5,802 nt of DNA, taken from positions 1 through 5,802 of the forward strand of contig QQUD01000064.1 of the NCBI GenBank assembly GCA_008501785.1, written 5' to 3'. The notes below the pieces were generated by a model that was not told where the DNA came from, did no database searches, and saw only the letters and a program-made list of their open reading frames with translations. Numbering within the stretch: position 1 is the first letter of the stretch; each line of letters starts with the position of its first letter. A program made the position numbers and the translations under genes. Origin of the DNA: Chloroflexota bacterium (GTDB taxonomy: Bacteria > Chloroflexota > Anaerolineae > Promineifilales > Promineifilaceae). Positions 1 to 5,453 of the stretch are shown here, in pieces.

Positions 1-1421
1 CCAGGTGAAAAGGTATGTTCGCCTCGGTCATAGGCACGGATTTCGGCTCCAGCGGAGTAGGTCATTTCGTTGCCGGAACGCAAGCTGACTCCATTTACAT
101 CTACAATGCCACGAGAGGCGATGAGGATAACGGCCGTTTCCGCCACCACATCATTCACCACACCAGCCTCCGTCAACAAATCAATCGCGTAAGCTTTTGG
201 CGTGTCGTCAATATTCAGCGCATACACCTGATCTTTCGTCGCCAATGCCTCGTCACGCTGCCAAACAGGGAACATGGTTATATCGGCTGCAAAATAGTCG
301 CCATACGCGGCTCCGGGCGTATAAACGCGGCTAAAACCGGTTTCTATATCAACCACGACTGTGTTAGGGTGCTGATTTTGCCACGCCTCCCACGTTGTCA
401 GCACCACTGGCAGCAAATCAAGCTGCACATCGGTATCGACCAACTCACCCAGCACTGGTTCACCTGTGAGTTGGTTCCACAGCGTTTCTGTTTGCCGGTC
501 ATACATCAGCTTGTTGCTGCGAAAGAGGAAACCGGACGAGCTAAACGTGTAGGTTGTGCCATTCGATGCACGTCCATCGTAGGCAATGGCCGCGCCACAC
601 AGGGTGCAGTACGCCAGCGAAACTGGCACACCACCAATCACATCATTTGCCATCTCGTGCCAATCAACAATGCGCAGCGGATAAGCGCGGGCGTCTCCGT
701 TGATTTCAATGCCAAACACAGCGTCAAATGGCTGCATAAACGTCGCTTTATCCCCTTCAACCATCTTTGGATTGTCCAATGGGGGAATGCCATCTACCAA
801 CACACCGCCCCACACAATTTCTTCAACACGAATGTTTGATGGGTGGCGATCTTGCAAAAAATCACCAAAACGTTCATCCATCCGTGCCAAAATCTGACCT
901 TTCCAACTGGCAAATCCTTCCGGTACGGTCAAATCGGTATTGCCATACCATTCAAGCCATGCCCCCCAATCGTTTGCGAAGGTTTGCCCACCAAGCGTTT
1001 GCAACGCAGGGATATAATCTTCAAAGCTCAGGTTATTGATCAAGCCGATTTGCCGTGCCCGAAACAGTTCGATGAGAACGCCGACAAATCGCTTATCGTT
1101 AGCGGACACAACACGGCTTAGTGCGGCTTGAGCATCGGATGTGGAGCCGAAGGCAAGGGTGAACATGAGTTCATTGGCTTCGTTGTCGTTGATGGCATTG
1201 GTGGGTTCTGTGTTGGGGGTTGGGTCGGGTGGAGGGGTTTGAGTTGGGTCGGGTTTGGTGGAGAGTGTGGGGGGAACGGCCGTTTCCCCCACACTCTCCA
1301 CTTCAGCAACGCTCTCTACTTCAACCACACTTTCTGTTTCAATCGGCTGAGCCTCACTACAAGCCGTTAAAACGACAATTGCTATCAAAACATAAAAAAT
1401 CAGACGCATCTGAGTCATCAT
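1..1421 (-). CDS. DUF3179 family lipoprotein, 3' end cut by the window
   Basis: An open frame of 473 codons runs from ATG at 1421 to the left edge without a stop. The N-terminus is a lipoprotein signal peptide: a hydrophobic stretch (about residues 7-20) ending in lipobox L18-T19-A20-C21, so the mature protein should be lipid-anchored outside the membrane. Residues 28-75 form an acidic hexapeptide repeat and a Pro/Thr-rich linker. Residues 80-200 form a helical domain with W152, W155 and W158, resembling HEAT-like N-terminal parts of some DUF3179 proteins. The DUF3179 domain starts near 205: GIEINGDARAYPLRIVDWHE (237-256), YCTLCGAA (271-278, C272 and C275), then a segment with MYDRQTETLW (306-315) and TTWEAW (342-347). 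A second half begins near 368. The biochemical role of DUF3179 is unknown. The first of two adjacent ATG codons is chosen because AAAGGAG lies 6 nt upstream. The family call is from memory of its motifs. Confidence 0.88.
   Translation of the reverse strand, partial: MMTQMRLIFYVLIAIVVLTACSEAQPIETESVVEVESVAEVESVGETAVPPTLSTKPDPTQTPPPDPTPNTEPTNAINDNEANELMFTLAFGSTSDAQAALSRVVSANDKRFVGVLIELFRARQIGLINNLSFEDYIPALQTLGGQTFANDWGAWLEWYGNTDLTVPEGFASWKGQILARMDERFGDFLQDRHPSNIRVEEIVWGGVLVDGIPPLDNPKMVEGDKATFMQPFDAVFGIEINGDARAYPLRIVDWHEMANDVIGGVPVSLAYCTLCGAAIAYDGRASNGTTYTFSSSGFLFRSNKLMYDRQTETLWNQLTGEPVLGELVDTDVQLDLLPVVLTTWEAWQNQHPNTVVVDIETGFSRVYTPGAAYGDYFAADITMFPVWQRDEALATKDQVYALNIDDTPKAYAIDLLTEAGVVNDVVAETAVILIASRGIVDVNGVSLRSGNEMTYSAGAEIRAYDRGEHTFSP
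129..138. repeat. copy of the AACGGCCGTT palindrome
   Basis: A perfect 10-bp palindrome within the DUF3179 coding sequence, read in frame as ACG GCC GTT (Thr-Ala-Val, residues 429-431). On the plus strand it continues as AACGGCCGTTTCC, identical over these 13 bases to the copy at the centre of the 44-nt palindrome (1275-1287). Confidence 0.6.
1215..1253 (+). other. G-run cluster with G-quadruplex potential
   Basis: On the plus strand, the template strand of the lipoprotein gene, G-runs lie at 1215-1219, 1222-1224, 1227-1229, 1234-1237, 1246-1248 and 1251-1253. The first four are separated by loops of 2, 2 and 4 nt, which meets the usual G3+N1-7 pattern. On the coding strand this is the CCC/CCA/ACC codon run for the Pro/Thr linker, so it may be only a by-product of protein composition. 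Confidence 0.5.
1258..1301. repeat. 44-nt near-perfect palindrome inside the lipoprotein gene
   Basis: Position 1258 pairs with 1301 and so on inward, with 21 of 22 pairs matching. The only exception is 1274 (G) against 1285 (T), a G-T wobble on the plus strand and an A-C mismatch in the minus-strand mRNA. The centre is the octamer ACGGCCGT (1276-1283). The outer arms read GGTGGAGAGTGTGG and its complement. It stays in frame and encodes the end of the acidic repeat and the start of the Pro/Thr linker just after the lipidated cysteine. Confidence 0.85.
1287..1340 (-). repeat. three tandem 18-nt units encoding an acidic hexapeptide
   Basis: Residues 28-45 of the lipoprotein read ETESVV, EVESVA, EVESVG: three diverged copies of an 18-nt in-frame unit directly after the lipidation site. 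The last copy overlaps the left mRNA arm of the 44-nt palindrome. It probably acts as a flexible, negatively charged spacer between membrane anchor and folded domains. Copy-number change would not shift the frame. Confidence 0.7.
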
Positions 1422-1427
1422 TCGAAT

Positions 1428-1448
1428 CTCCTTTGCCGCAGTATAGCA
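1428..1448 (-). promoter_or_regulatory. Shine-Dalgarno and possible extended -10 of the lipoprotein gene
   Basis: On the minus strand AAAGGAG (1434-1428) sits 6 nt before the ATG at 1421; it is the best ribosome binding site in the window and fixes the start. TGC-TATACT (1448-1440) matches an extended -10 element. No good -35 is seen at 16-18 nt. Transcription from this -10 would begin near 1433, almost inside the Shine-Dalgarno sequence, so the promoter part is doubtful while the ribosome binding site is solid. Confidence 0.5.
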
Positions 1449-1505
1449 GGAGAAATAACGTCGAATACGTCTGTAATAAAACTGTTATGAATATGTAAGA
1501 TTTAC

Positions 1506-3728
1506 TTATTCAGGACGATACATCGACCTAGCTTCAATATCATGACCAGGCATAATGTGATTTTTGAGGGTACGCACTTCAAACACATTGGCCAGCGCCT
1601 GTATCTGATGCAAGATGCGGACCATTAGTCGTGGACTCACAATTTCCAGCGTAAACACAAGGTGTACCTCACCGGCTGGTGCAGGTGGTGTATTGGTGTA
1701 AGAAATATTGATGTTCTCACTTTGCATTAGCTGTGATATTTCAAAAAGAAGCCCAGAGCGATCATAAACTTTTATATAAATAGTCGCCAGCCTGGCCCGG
1801 CGCGTCTCATCTTCACCCCAACCTAGCTTTAACAACTGCGTGGTTAATTGCTCAATGCGCAGCCGGTGACACCGCTCCCGATGCAGCGTCACGCCACCGT
1901 CCTTGCGAATAAACCCAACAATTGGCTCCGGGGGTCGTGGTTGGCAAGCGCCGCATAGCCGCAGCTTGCGATTATCTACATTGGTCACCACAAAACGCTC
2001 ACCTTGTGGTGAATAAACCACATTGTCTACATTGCGTGCTGGACCACTTTCCCATCGATCTTCCATCACACGGGTCGCAACCACCGTCGGTAACAACTCC
2101 GCCCGCCCCAAATCATAATAAAGCTCGCCCGTAGATTCATAACTAAATAGTTCAGAAATTCTTTGATGCGAATAGTTGGGCATTCCCAACATATTCAGTT
2201 CATCTTGCAGCAAACGCCTGCCTTGAAACCGAGCTTCTCCAGGTGATAAACGGCGGAACCAACGACGTGCATTGGTACGGGCATAATTGGTAACAATGTA
2301 GCCTAAATCTTCATCTAGCCAGGAACGACGCGGCTGCGCATTTAGCTTCTTGACAATGCGTACCTGATCGCCATTTTGCAATGGTTTATTGAGCGGATAC
2401 ATCGATTCATTAACATATGCGGCATGACATTGATTACCCAATCCTGTATGAATCGCGTAGGCGAAATCAATCGGCGTCGCCCTTTTTGCTAATTCAATGA
2501 CATCACCACGAGGCGTATACACACGAATTTGCTGGGTAAAAACGTCTTCAACAACGCCTTTGACGCTAATGGTGGGGTTTTGTGGCTCAAGGTTAATATT
2601 TTCAATGATGTTGTCAAAAAAAGCACCAATGCGTTCGTCAATGCCATTTGACCACATGGTCCCGCGATATAGCCAACGACTCAACACACCAACTTCCGAT
2701 AGTTTGTCCATTTCAACCGTGCGAATTCTCAACTTAAGGTGCTGTCCGTTGGTATGCACAACCGTTGTATGCAATGAACGGTAGAGGTTGTCTCGCGGAT
2801 AAGCAACGTAATCATCGAAACGCCCTGGAACCGGCTTCCACAAATGATGTAAATGACCCAATGCTTGATAACAAGAAAGCCAATCATCTACCAAAACCAC
2901 CAGGCGCATTGTTTTATCAACATTGTAAAATGACAAACCACTTTGACAGATATCTTGATAAGCTGTATAGATGTTTTCGGGAGCGAGCACAACGTTGCGT
3001 ACATCAATATTCGCAGCTAACAGGCAGCTAAAAATTTGCCCACTTATCAAGTGAAACACTTCTTGTTGATCTTGTTCCAAATGCTCACGACGCTGTTGAA
3101 TAATTTGATACGCCTCGCTATCGAGCACTTCAAGAGAAAGCGTTTCGAGTTCGTTTTTTAACTTCCAAATGCCTAGGCGGTTTGCTAAAGGCGCGTAAAC
3201 AGATAATGTTTCTTTCGCTTTATAAACTTGGCGATGGTAAGGCGTGGCGGTGATGGTGCGCATATTGTGGAGTCGGTCAAAAAGTTTAATAATGACGGCG
3301 CGCACATCGGAAGTCATCACGCCCAAGAGTTTGTGCAGCGTTGCATCTTCAATTTCCTTACTTGTCAGCTTATGACCGTCAGAAATCCCTTTGGTGACAT
3401 CTTTTAGCTTGGTTACGCCATCAACCAATCGGGCAACTTCTGCTCCAAATTCCTTTTCGATATCCTCTATAGATACTTTTGTGTCTTCGGCCACATCATG
3501 GAGGAGTGCGGCAATGAGGGCCGGGGCGTCAAGGAGGTATTCTGATAAGTAGAATGCAACAGTGAGTGGATGGGTAAAAAAAAGCTCGCCAGATTTACGG
3601 CGTTGGTTTCCGTGTTCCTGGCGAGCGATTGCAAATGCTTTTTGCACACGAAGGCGCTCTTCACCGCTAAGGTAACTATTTACCTGATCAAAGAATAAAC
3701 TACCGTCAGACGCTATCGTGTGAGTCAT
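1506..3728 (-). CDS. rsh: RelA/SpoT homologue: (p)ppGpp hydrolase with degenerate synthetase domain
   Basis: At 740 residues this has the length and full domain order of long RelA/SpoT homologues. The HD hydrolase domain (about 25-200) keeps R44, H53, HDVAED (77-82), D151 and N155, the Mn-dependent residues that remove pyrophosphate from (p)ppGpp. The synthetase-like domain (about 235-355) keeps the fold markers LWKPVPGRF (296-304) and SLHTTV (318-323). However, the usual GRxKxxxSI nucleotide-binding segment reads VLAPENIYT (247-255), RxKD reads RFDD (303-306), and the catalytic Glu of E-I/V-Q-I-R-T is K332. TGS (about 393-460), helical, Cys (C592, C595, H616, C620) and ACT (about 645-722) domains follow, as expected for ribosome-linked regulation. 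The ATG at 3728 lacks a clear Shine-Dalgarno. Family is certain; hydrolase-only activity is inference. Confidence 0.93.
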   Translation of the reverse strand: MTHTIASDGSLFFDQVNSYLSGEERLRVQKAFAIARQEHGNQRRKSGELFFTHPLTVAFYLSEYLLDAPALIAALLHDVAEDTKVSIEDIEKEFGAEVARLVDGVTKLKDVTKGISDGHKLTSKEIEDATLHKLLGVMTSDVRAVIIKLFDRLHNMRTITATPYHRQVYKAKETLSVYAPLANRLGIWKLKNELETLSLEVLDSEAYQIIQQRREHLEQDQQEVFHLISGQIFSCLLAANIDVRNVVLAPENIYTAYQDICQSGLSFYNVDKTMRLVVLVDDWLSCYQALGHLHHLWKPVPGRFDDYVAYPRDNLYRSLHTTVVHTNGQHLKLRIRTVEMDKLSEVGVLSRWLYRGTMWSNGIDERIGAFFDNIIENINLEPQNPTISVKGVVEDVFTQQIRVYTPRGDVIELAKRATPIDFAYAIHTGLGNQCHAAYVNESMYPLNKPLQNGDQVRIVKKLNAQPRRSWLDEDLGYIVTNYARTNARRWFRRLSPGEARFQGRRLLQDELNMLGMPNYSHQRISELFSYESTGELYYDLGRAELLPTVVATRVMEDRWESGPARNVDNVVYSPQGERFVVTNVDNRKLRLCGACQPRPPEPIVGFIRKDGGVTLHRERCHRLRIEQLTTQLLKLGWGEDETRRARLATIYIKVYDRSGLLFEISQLMQSENINISYTNTPPAPAGEVHLVFTLEIVSPRLMVRILHQIQALANVFEVRTLKNHIMPGHDIEARSMYRPE

Positions 3729-3730
3729 AA

Positions 3731-3774
3731 TCGATAATGATAATGAAAATGTGAAAAAAACAAAACATTATCGA
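3731..3774. promoter_or_regulatory. inverted repeat in the gap before the rsh gene
   Basis: TCGATAATG (3731-3739) and CATTATCGA (3766-3774) are perfect 9-bp inverted arms with a 26-nt AT-rich spacer, filling most of the 57-nt gap between the response regulator stop and the rsh start. ATAATG is also tandemly repeated at 3734-3745. The arms could be an operator or a weak mRNA hairpin next to the rsh start codon. No G/C-rich stem followed by a T-run is present, so a rho-independent terminator is not supported. Confidence 0.4.
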
Positions 3775-3785
3775 CTAGATATTTA

Positions 3786-4517
3786 TTATTTTTTATAATC
3801 CACAAAGCGATAACCGACCCCGCGTTCGGTTAGAATGTAATCTGGCTTCGCCGGATCACGTTCAATTTTCTTACGCAAATAGTTTATGTAAAGACGCAAG
3901 TAATGCGTTTCATCCCGATATTCATACCCCCAAACCTTCGCTAACAGCGTCTCATGGGGCACGACCCAACCAGCATTTTGAATGAGATGATTGAGTAAGC
4001 GGTATTCAGTGGGGCGCAAGTCGATACGCTCTCCTTTGACAATGACTTGATGTCTATTGAAGTCAACGGAGAGGTGATCATCTATTTTGAGAATGGTTCG
4101 TGGTGGCGGTGAAGGCCATTCGGCCCGGCGCAAGACGGCTGAAACGCGACTGCTTAATTCTCGTGGACTAAATGGTTTTGTAACGTAATCATCGGCACCT
4201 AGTCCCAAACCCTGGATTTTATCCTCTTCATCACTTTTTACAGTGAGCAGGATAACGGGAACTGTTGAGATTTCTCGCAGGAGTTTTAGTGTCTCGAATC
4301 CGTCCATTTCCGGCATCATAACATCCATGACAACCAGGTCTGGTGTATATTGCCGAATTTGTTCGAGCGCAGTCACACCATTATCGGCTTCTATAATTTG
4401 ATACCCTTCCAGCTCCATATTCATGCGAATGAAACGCCGCATGCGTGCTTCGTCGTCTACAACGAGTACGAGCCGTGGAGCAGTATTGTCTAAAGTTGAT
4501 GGAATTTGTTCTACCAT
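3786..4517 (-). CDS. OmpR/PhoB-family response regulator, KdpE-like
   Basis: A 243-residue two-domain response regulator from the ATG at 4517; residue numbers here count from that Met. The receiver domain (about 15-132) has the acidic pair D21-D22, phosphoacceptor D65 in [10 protein letters not shown]92 and K114 in TKPF. A winged-helix DNA-binding domain fills about 140-243, with [15 protein letters not shown] (205-219) over the recognition helix and the C-terminal TERGVGYRF hairpin, closest in style to KdpE. It should bind DNA as a phosphorylation-driven dimer. No histidine kinase and no kdp genes are in the window, so it is an orphan here. A TTG at 4553 would add 12 residues, [12 protein letters not shown], that lie outside the receiver fold; neither start has a strong Shine-Dalgarno. 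It lies 57 nt before rsh in the same direction, so co-transcription is possible. Family is certain, targets unknown. Confidence 0.93.
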   Translation of the reverse strand: MVEQIPSTLDNTAPRLVLVVDDEARMRRFIRMNMELEGYQIIEADNGVTALEQIRQYTPDLVVMDVMMPEMDGFETLKLLREISTVPVILLTVKSDEEDKIQGLGLGADDYVTKPFSPRELSSRVSAVLRRAEWPSPPPRTILKIDDHLSVDFNRHQVIVKGERIDLRPTEYRLLNHLIQNAGWVVPHETLLAKVWGYEYRDETHYLRLYINYLRKKIERDPAKPDYILTERGVGYRFVDYKK

Positions 4518-4558
4518 AGCTTTCGTTATCACATATGTCGCTCTAAATCGCAACTTTT

Positions 4559-4614
4559 CTTATAGATCATTCAGTTAAAGATTGGACCATTTTTTGTTCC
4601 GCATATTGCGCAAT
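4559..4614 (-). promoter_or_regulatory. candidate control region of the response regulator gene
   Basis: The gap 4518-4664 upstream of the regulator holds a perfect 10-bp palindrome ATTGCGCAAT (4605-4614), a possible operator half or full site. A -10-like TATAAG (4564-4559) would start transcription about 35 nt before the ATG at 4517. No convincing -35 accompanies it; a TTGACT at 4633-4628 is too far from TATAAG and has no good -10 of its own at 17 nt. These are weak pattern matches. Confidence 0.25.
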
Positions 4615-4664
4615 CTCGTATCAAAATAGTCAAATCCCTATTCAAATTAACTATTAGCTGGCTT

Positions 4665-4904
4665 TTATTCGCGGACAAAGCCAAATACTTCTTCAACTTC
4701 GCCTGAAGGCAAAAGCTGAACGAAGTTTACCCGGTGGAAGGGGACAAGCATACTGGTTACGTCTTCATCAAGATAGTGAATGTCCTTGCCGTCTCGCTTG
4801 CGTGGATTGTGGACAATAATAAATTGACTGGTGGGTTCTGGTAATGCGTCTACTTCACATACAATCGGATCTTCATTTGAGATATGCAGGATTATTGATA
4901 CCAT
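4665..4904 (-). CDS. small conserved-looking protein of unknown function, 79 residues
   Basis: I cannot assign a function. The protein has no signal peptide, membrane segment or cysteine cluster (one Cys, residue 16). It alternates short hydrophobic strands and turns: VSIILHIS (2-9), PIVCEVDAL (13-21), QFIIVHNPRKRDGKD (27-41) with a basic turn, then VPFHRVNFVQLLP (53-65) and an acidic end. That suggests a small beta-rich, soluble domain. The start ATG has AAAGAG (4916-4911) 6 nt upstream, an acceptable Shine-Dalgarno. It begins 42 nt after the FHA gene in the same direction, so it is probably the last gene of that transcript, and it is separated by about 147 nt from the response regulator. 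The coding call rests on ribosome site, operon position and a plausible globular composition. Confidence 0.75.
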   Translation of the reverse strand: MVSIILHISNEDPIVCEVDALPEPTSQFIIVHNPRKRDGKDIHYLDEDVTSMLVPFHRVNFVQLLPSGEVEEVFGFVRE

Positions 4905-4946
4905 GAGACACTCTTTACTACCTTATTAGTTACAATTAACGGTGTT

Positions 4947-5453
4947 TTATTCTATAAACAGATGTACGAGTAAATCTCCGAAACGTATTTCATCACCGCT
5001 TTTGATGGGATACGGCCGTTCCGGGGGCAGCCGGTATGTATTTAACAGGGTACCATTTGTGCTGCCTAAGTCAACCAGCACAACCCCCTGTTTGTATGCA
5101 CGAATAGTCGCATGCAGTCGTGATACACCTCTGCCAGCCCCTTCATCACTAGTTAAATCAAGCTCTGGAATGAGTTCAGCACGGGGGTCTGCACGGCCAA
5201 TGCGGATTTCGTTGTTAAGATCGAGGGTGAGCCGACGACGGCTACTTGGGATAAAAAATGTAATGGTTTGGGGGAGGTAGGCAGGTTCTAAATTAACATC
5301 TTCAAGTACAGGAGGCGGGGGGCGGTGTGCAAAGTCAGAGAAGGGTAAAACGGCCGTTGAATTTGGGTCCGTCTGAAATATAAAATTGCCACATTCAGTA
5401 CAGAACAACGTTCCGTCAAACTGGTTCGCTCCACAATCAGTACATTTAATCAT
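4947..5453 (-). CDS. zinc-ribbon and FHA domain protein
   Basis: A 168-residue cytoplasmic signalling protein. An N-terminal zinc ribbon has C4-x2-C7 and C18-x2-C21. A Pro-rich linker (about 28-60, with PPPP at 45-48) leads to an FHA domain (about 64-168). Its phosphothreonine-binding signature is complete: G86-R87, SRLH (111-114) and STNG (131-134), ending in GDEIRFGDLLVHLFIE. FHA domains bind phosphothreonine peptides, usually on partners of Ser/Thr kinases; no kinase is in the window. The start overlaps the upstream gene by 8 nt (ATGATTAA), which implies translational coupling and explains the missing Shine-Dalgarno. The pairing with a VWA-type protein suggests a joint signalling or assembly role, but the partner is unknown. 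Two ACGGCCGT octamers lie in this gene. Confidence 0.92.
   Translation of the reverse strand: MIKCTDCGANQFDGTLFCTECGNFIFQTDPNSTAVLPFSDFAHRPPPPVLEDVNLEPAYLPQTITFFIPSSRRRLTLDLNNEIRIGRADPRAELIPELDLTSDEGAGRGVSRLHATIRAYKQGVVLVDLGSTNGTLLNTYRLPPERPYPIKSGDEIRFGDLLVHLFIE
5012..5019. repeat. copy of the ACGGCCGT octamer
   Basis: Located in the FHA coding sequence. Here the octamer is read in a different codon phase (GAA CGG CCG TAT, Glu-Arg-Pro-Tyr), so its presence is not explained by one conserved peptide. Its plus-strand surroundings are GGGATACGGCCGTTCC. Confidence 0.5.
5349..5358. repeat. copy of the AACGGCCGTT palindrome
   Basis: In the linker of the FHA protein, read in frame as ACG GCC GTT (Thr-Ala-Val, residues 33-35). 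Its flanks lack the GG/CC of the other three copies, so only the 10-bp core is shared. Confidence 0.5.

Noticed and set aside
15..839. Plus-strand open frame of 274 codons
   Set aside because: It is antisense to the DUF3179 gene, whose minus-strand frame gives clear family motifs. The plus-strand peptide has no recognisable domain, no ribosome binding site and a biased His/Arg/Asn composition typical of a shadow frame.
1258..1301. Intrinsic terminator or CRISPR-type repeat
   Set aside because: The palindrome has no T-run after it, lies within a coding frame that continues for hundreds of codons, and is not repeated with spacers.
1118..1498. Short open frames on both strands over the lipoprotein N-terminus
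   Set aside because: They arise from the low-complexity G/C-rich linker and palindrome. The minus-strand frame starting at 1421 has a ribosome binding site, signal peptide and lipobox in the right order.
1422..1505. Rho-independent terminator after rsh
   Set aside because: No stable G/C-rich stem followed by a T-run is visible on the minus strand; only short A/T inverted segments occur, so read-through into the lipoprotein gene remains possible.
1922..3031. Plus-strand open frames inside the rsh gene
   Set aside because: All lie opposite well-conserved TGS, synthetase-like and Cys domain codons and have no features of their own.
3467..3664. Minus-strand frame of 65 codons in an alternative phase within rsh
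   Set aside because: It overlaps the HD domain coding sequence out of frame and shows no ribosome binding site or family resemblance.
4518..4553. TTG start for the response regulator
   Set aside because: It adds 12 residues ahead of the receiver domain that match nothing in the family and lacks a good ribosome binding site. It is not excluded, but the ATG at 4517 is the simpler choice.
4942..5280. Plus-strand open frame of 112 codons opposite the FHA gene
   Set aside because: The minus strand encodes a complete FHA signature here. The plus-strand product is Ser/Arg-rich with no domain.
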